Positions 18,117 through 22,606 of a stretch of 22,606 nucleotides of DNA are shown in pieces. The position numbers and the translations under genes are program-made. Every line of letters begins with the position of its first letter. Positions within the stretch are counted from its first letter, which is position 1. Below the pieces are notes generated by a model. It saw only the letters and a list, made by a program, of their open reading frames with translations. It was not told the origin of the DNA and did no database searches. The stretch lies in contig BFEA01000341.1 of assembly GCA_003427395.1 (NCBI GenBank), positions 1,553,936 through 1,576,541 on the forward strand, read 5' to 3'. Origin of the DNA: Chara braunii. Its lineage: Eukaryota > Streptophyta > Charophyceae > Charales > Characeae.

Positions 18117-18364
18117 TTAAACATTATGAAAAACAACACTTAACAAACACACCTTGCAAACCACAAACAAAAGTCAAAACAGCAACGACGAAATAATAGT
18201 CAAGTTGAAAGAGATGGAGATTTGAAGGGTATGACCGCATCACACACCCGTACAACAACATCTACAATAACAAAATCAAAGCAAATTCATACATGATACA
18301 AAAAAGTTTCAGTTATTCAACCCAAATTATGATGTAGTGCAAAATCTGAAGATAGTCCTTACAA

Positions 18365-18592
18365 TTAATTTGAACAAAATTGAAGTACCCAAACCGCAAT
18401 AAACGAATTACCTGCCCAAACGACAATCAACCTCATTATTTGTGAACGCACCAACTCAACATCTTCAGGATCAATATTGATTCGCAAAAGTTTGTTCATC
18501 AAACGAACAAAACATGCATGTACTACGTCCCAACCTCTACTTATAATTGTTAAGGAATCCGAAAGAGATTCATAACCAAACGAAAGAAGCAT
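18365..18592 (-). CDS. Exon-like open stretch of unknown function, doubtful
   Basis: The minus-strand frame reads MLLSFGYESLSDSLTIISRG, WDVVHACFVRLMNKLLRIN and IDPEDVELVRSQIMRLIVVW, ending FCSN. I do not recognise it. It has no low-complexity bias and looks more protein-like than its surroundings. A GGGCAG/GTAATT boundary near 18411 could be a splice donor, which would cut the frame after IVVWAG. A degenerate tandem copy lies at about 18720-18958, with stops in this frame. It may be an exon of a minus-strand gene, together with 19255-19530, or a fragment of an unknown repeat. Confidence 0.2.
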   Translation of the reverse strand: MLLSFGYESLSDSLTIISRGWDVVHACFVRLMNKLLRINIDPEDVELVRSQIMRLIVVWAGNSFIAVWVLQFCSN

Positions 18593-18958
18593 AGAAACTC
18601 AAGCAATATGGTTCTATTGCAATAAACTTTTTGGGAGCGTGTCAACCGATAACCCAACATTCACTAATAATACATCATTAAAAACAGACCTCCAATAGCC
18701 AAAAACCTAGAACACACAAACTCAACATCTTTAGGATCAAATATTGATTTGCATAAGTATGTTCATCGACCGAACAACATGCATGTACTTTGTTTCAACC
18801 AAACTCTACTCATAACAGTTGATGAAGCTTAAAAAGATTCATAACCAAACGGTAGAAGCATAGTAACTCAAGAAACATGATCTCAATCCAATAAACTTTT
18901 AGGGAGTATGCTAACCCAATATTCACTGATAATAAATTAATAAAAACAAACCTCCAAG
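18453..18958. repeat. Tandem duplication of a ~265-bp segment
   Basis: Segment 1 begins at CTCAACATCTTCAGGATCAA (18455) and segment 2 at CTCAACATCTTTAGGATCAA (18721), an offset of 266 that falls to 262 at ACCTCCAA (18689 and 18951). Matching landmarks include ACATGCATGTAC, GATTCATAACCAAACG, AAACTTTTNGGGAG and CAATAAACTTTT. The copies differ at many positions, so the duplication is old. Confidence 0.85.
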
Positions 18959-19254
18959 AATCAGTCGACTATACAAAACCCCAAGTTTTCCTTTTATCGT
19001 TGAATGTGTCGACAATCCACTTTCGTGTAGATAATAACGCTCTACATTGCTCGTTCTCCTAGCCCCCATAAAACCAATTGAAACTCTCTTCGCACAACTC
19101 AAACAAACCTACCAGTAGCCGAAGGTTGCAAACCAGAAGCTAGTACACAAATGCCCCTCACTCTCGATCCATAAATTGCATTCAGAATATAGCCTACAAC
19201 CAATGTCTACTAACCTTTTGAACTTTTTTTCGGTGTTTCGCAACAAAGCAGCAA

Positions 19255-19530
19255 TTACAGTAGCAAGCCGCGTATTTGCACCTGAAGATCTCTATGACAA
19301 TTACTCCATATATTGACGATATCACCATATGATCGCTCAACCATCACAGGTATACCGAACCACACTCGTTTATCATATATGCAACCTTGCCAAGGCGCAA
19401 GATCAAGACCATATAAATACCTCTCATAGACCATCCCCAACGTATACCACAACCCGATTTCTTCTTTCATCATGGGGTTAATGAACATCCTTACCATGTA
19501 TCTCAATTTCCCACTTGCATGAATTAATGG
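19255..19530 (-). CDS. Second exon-like open stretch of unknown function, doubtful
   Basis: The minus-strand frame reads MRYMVRMFINPMMKEEIGLW, YTLGMVYERYLYGLDLAPWQ, GCIYDKRVWFGIPVMVERSY and GDIVNIWSNCHRDLQ. The frame stays open upstream to about 19540 (DPLIHASGKLRYM) after a GTGCAG that could be a splice acceptor. CTTCAG/GTGCAA near 19283 could be a donor. Composition is protein-like and rich in Trp, Tyr and Met. I do not recognise the family. It could be an internal exon of a gene running leftwards or a chance frame. Confidence 0.25.
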   Translation of the reverse strand, partial: PLIHASGKLRYMVRMFINPMMKEEIGLWYTLGMVYERYLYGLDLAPWQGCIYDKRVWFGIPVMVERSYGDIVNIWSNCHRDLQVQIRGLLL

Positions 19531-19667
19531 GTCTGCACGGACAAAAGTTGCAATACTAGCAACCGTAAGTGAGCATGTACACTACGAGTGTTTAATTAGG
19601 TTAAACCTCAGTAAATATCCGCATACAGGCAAACCACAAACTTCCACTACATCCGAAAATGTAAACG

Positions 19668-19671
<4 letters not shown>

Positions 19672-19734
<63 letters not shown>

Positions 19735-19749
19735 TCTCTCTCTCTCTCT
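19672..19749. repeat. (TC)n microsatellite
   Basis: About 78 bases of TC with one CCC interruption near 19731. On the minus strand it translates as Glu/Arg runs within longer frames, which are artefacts. Confidence 0.95.
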
Positions 19750-19897
19750 TGCATGCTCTTTGTGTGAGTGCATGGCCATATTTTTTCGCACAACTTGTCT
19801 CTCCAAAGTGTTGGTCGGTATTCCAAGTCTTTCAACAAATTGCATTGTCAATATTCATGAAAACAATCGAAAAGAAGAAAAAAAAAAAGACATTGTC

Positions 19898-20818
19898 ACC
19901 TAACATTTCACATGAAACTTCACCTGATATCCACCTAACATTTCACATCTCCACCTAACATTTCACATGAAACTTCACCTGACATCCACGTGACAAACCA
20001 TATCAACACCCACCACCTAAAAAATCACAATCCTAACTTAGTCCCCTCATAAAGAAAGACCGACAACCTTACAATCATTGATGCCTTGCCCCCGTCCACA
20101 CCCCCTGCACGAGGGTCAACGACACAGGGCTGCAATCACATATTTCACCTGACATTCACCTAACATCCATGCGAAAGATCTAATCAACACCCAGGACCAT
20201 AACAAATCCCGGTCTTGACCCCTCTTCTCACAAAAAACTTCACCTTGCAAAAAGACAACACCCCACCACAACCAACACGGGCTGGTTAATCTGCCACGAA
20301 GTCATGGACAGGGGGGTGTCGCGTCAAGGTCATGCTTGCCAAGCAACAAAGACCCTTTCACGAGCCTACATCTCCCCTCCCCAACTCTCTCTCTCTCTCT
20401 CACTCAAGCTCTCAGTGCATCCATCCCAGCGTCAGTATCAAATCGATCGGAACCATCATTCCCCCATCAAACACGAACATATTTCAATTCCCTACGTAAC
20501 CATTAAAAAAAAGAAAAAAATTTAAAAATTCTCTGACATCTCGCCTGATATTCTCGTGACAAACCTAATTAACGGCCACAATAATAAAAAATCCCGATCT
20601 CGGTCCCTCCTCCCACTAAAAATGATAGGATCTTGTCATAACCTCCACCTTGCATAGAACAATGCCCACCCACAACCACCGGCTCGCAGAAAGGTCATAA
20701 ACACGTTAATGGACAGGTTGGTAGATGGGGTAAGGTCATGCTTGCCAAACAACACAGACCCCCTCCATGTGCCTACCTCTCCCTCACCCTCTCTCCCTCT
20801 TTGTCTCTCTCACACACG

Positions 20819-20877
<59 letters not shown>

Positions 20878-21260
20878 TATCGTGCGTGAATCCGATAGAT
20901 AACTTCACACATACCCAATCAACCCACACCGTCGACCAGCATGCCATCACTCCACAACTTCCAAACAATAAAAAGCAACCAAAGAACAAAAAAAACAAAG
21001 CAACAACATTCTCATTTCATTCCCTCGACATTTCTTGACATTTGTCAGACATTTCCCCTAACATATGACACTTAACCTGAAATTTGAAATCCCTTACGTA
21101 ATCTTCAACCATAAAAAATCCCAGTTGTCGTTCACAAGAAATATACATAGGGTTCTTACCACCCTTGCGTTGGAAATCACACCCCCCGACCACTAAGATC
21201 GACATGCAAAAAAAGGTCATAATGACCATGAGCCGGTCGAGGCTTTAGCGTCTTTAGACA
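19898..21260. repeat. Degenerate tandem family in the AT-rich tail; no gene seen
   Basis: The phrase CACCTAACATTTCACAT occurs three times at 19898-19972. A longer, decayed unit can be followed by anchors: ATCACAATCC (20024), ATCCCGGTCT (20206), ATCCCGATCT (20591) and ATCCCAGTTG (21118), each after a CCATAA/ACAATAATAAAA-type step. AAGGTCATGCTTGCCAA occurs at 20326 and 20732, 406 bases apart, followed in both by CAACA.AGACCC, C.CCTACCTCTCCC and a TC- or CA-rich tract. The unit length is irregular (about 180-530). Short Pro/Thr/His-rich frames across it look non-coding. Confidence 0.55.
20822..20873. repeat. (CA)n microsatellite
   Basis: About 50 bases of CA dinucleotide, preceded by a TC-rich tract. 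It belongs to the degenerate tandem unit, whose other copy ends in a short TC tract (20386-20401). Confidence 0.95.
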
Positions 21261-21661
21261 ACCTATTCAAGGGGAGGGGGGCGCAATCTCTCATCCACGA
21301 CTGTCCCCCCCACCCCACAACGCACCTCCCAATCCGATCATATAACACTGCCCTTATCAACTCTTGTCAAAATGACAAAAACCGACACAAACTTTGTCTT
21401 TTTCACGCCCATTTATTTTTCGCAATGTTCAATTCAATTAGTAAACTCCCTAACACCCATCAACAACCTTTCTCATTCCCATACGATCCCGATGGACAAT
21501 CCCCCCTACCTCACTCCCCCACCCCCAATCCCATCGGACAAAAATTCCCTTATCAACTTATGTTGAAACAACAAATATTCCACCAACTACCTTTGTGTTT
21601 TTTTTTTTTTTTTTTAATCTCATATTAAATTATTGAACTGCCTGCAATCCATCTATAAAGT
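21261..21661. other. Low-complexity spacer; no gene seen
   Basis: C-rich runs near 21305 and 21500-21530, and a T17 run at about 21600-21616. Two overlapping frames of 64-67 codons are Pro/Ser/Asn-rich and have no recognisable domain. Confidence 0.4.
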
Positions 21662-21927
21662 TTCTCGTTCCAATGCAATCCTGATCATCCATCATTTTGC
21701 AAGTCTTTTCACTTGAGTAATCTTATGCATGGTAAGTACTATAGCTTCAATCATGGCCACTAATAAAATAAAATCTGAAACCAGAACAAATAAAAATAAG
21801 TGGTTCTCATTCCAATTCAATCCTGATCATCCATTATTTTGCACAATTTAAAATTATCAAAAATAATTGGTTCTCATTCCAATGCAATCCTGATCATCCA
21901 TCATTTTGCACAATTTAAAATTATCAA
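21662..21927. repeat. Three copies of a ~40-59-bp direct repeat
   Basis: TCCAATGCAATCCTGATCAT begins near 21669 and again near 21877; a variant with TTCAATCC begins near 21811. Copies 2 (21802-21860) and 3 (21869-21927) extend to 59 bp with GCACAATTTAAAATTATCAA and are 67 bases apart; copy 1 stops after ATTTTGCA (21701). The TGATCA core is palindromic. Confidence 0.85.
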
Positions 21928-22606
21928 CTACCGCCTCCACAAAAAAATAATTAAACAAAAGTCAAAATATTCACATGCCACTCACTTGACATTCACATTT
22001 AATTACATCGACAACAGATCATTAACCTAATTATTTTTCTTTTCTGTTTCTTTCAAAAAAACTTTTGTCCACCCTTTTTTCCCTCCGACGTATACATCTA
22101 CTTTTTAGTTTTTGCTTTTTTATATGTTTGACAAGGGACAGGCCTCCTCATCAATTCTCCCCCCCCCCCCTCGTTTTTTGATGGGCAGCCAGCTTGCTCG
22201 CGGAAGCTTACCACAGTATCACTCTGTCGTACCAAAGCATCTCACTGACTTTGGAGCGAAAGCCATATGAACACCTTCCCCACTCCCCTAACAATACTCA
22301 TTTTCACTTCCATAGTAGAGCGTATGCACTACTTTTTTTCTCCCTTTCCACCTCCCCAAAAGCAAAAAAAGTTATCATTTATTAATTTTTGTTCCCTTTT
22401 TACTGCAAAAGGGCCAACTAGTTACAACTATCCACTAAAAAAAAAAAAAAATTCTAATTTCCACAATCCATGTAGACAACTGACTACAATCAATACCCTC
22501 CCTACACAGCTGACCGATCACATGTGTATGAAATCCCCACCGCCGCTTCCCATCTCCCAATAATACTCTTATATAACCATATTCACATAACTCTGTCATA
22601 AACCTA
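21928..22606. other. AT-rich terminal spacer; no gene seen
   Basis: Homopolymer runs (C10 near 22160, A16 near 22437) and AT-rich sequence. Frames of 63-98 codons near 22194-22563 are rich in Pro, His and Phe, have no domain and pass through the homopolymer runs, so I do not call them genes. Confidence 0.45.

Overview
The window looks like repeat-dominated nuclear DNA of a eukaryote. Nothing in it is bacterial: there are no operons, ribosome binding sites or tight gene packing. The coding remnants are Ty3/gypsy retrotransposons, one with a C-terminal chromodomain (a chromovirus). Together with long (TC)n/(GA)n tracts, satellite arrays and G-box-rich repeats, this fits a plant-lineage genome. 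A streptophyte alga or early-diverging land plant is my guess from the style of the sequence; no gene here proves it. I find no intact protein-coding gene.

Layout. 1-630: (TC)n tracts and three copies of a small foldback (inverted-repeat) element, the third cut off at 630. 631-2660: a fragment of chromovirus A (called A1), missing both ends. 2661-3628: an 80-bp satellite (S1) arranged as a four-monomer higher-order repeat. 3667-4425: a related ~82-bp satellite (S2). 4640-5550: GC-rich minisatellite. 5551-6840: no gene seen. 6841-10570: minus-strand Ty3/gypsy element B of a different lineage, read from a gag tail at 10570 down to the integrase zinc-binding domain at 6841; a ~1.1-kb block of nested simple repeats (about 7211-8305) splits it between RNase H and integrase. 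10571-10670: two 50-bp tandem repeats. 10879-16612: the longer copy of chromovirus A (A2) on the plus strand, carrying gag, zinc knuckle, protease, RT, RNase H, integrase and a GPY/F-chromodomain tail. 16999-17275: a ~31-bp tandem array rich in G-boxes. 17276-22606: AT-rich DNA with simple repeats, degenerate tandem repeats and two weak exon-like stretches on the minus strand.

How the parts relate. A1 and A2 are direct copies of one element about 12.0 kb apart. Both carry the same internal 215-bp tandem duplication in the RT region and the same single N. A 483-bp tract is identical between them although the flanks differ by several percent, which points to gene conversion or to reuse of one consensus in the assembly. 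Both retroelement families are dead: premature stops, frameshifts and lost catalytic residues (protease Asp and integrase acidic residues in A, RT acidic pair in B). Many stops are explained by C-to-T or G-to-A changes, as expected for methylated, silenced DNA. The strongest unexplained signals are the ordered satellite with a dyad in its monomers, the simple-repeat block inside element B, the foldback family and the G-box array after chromovirus A.
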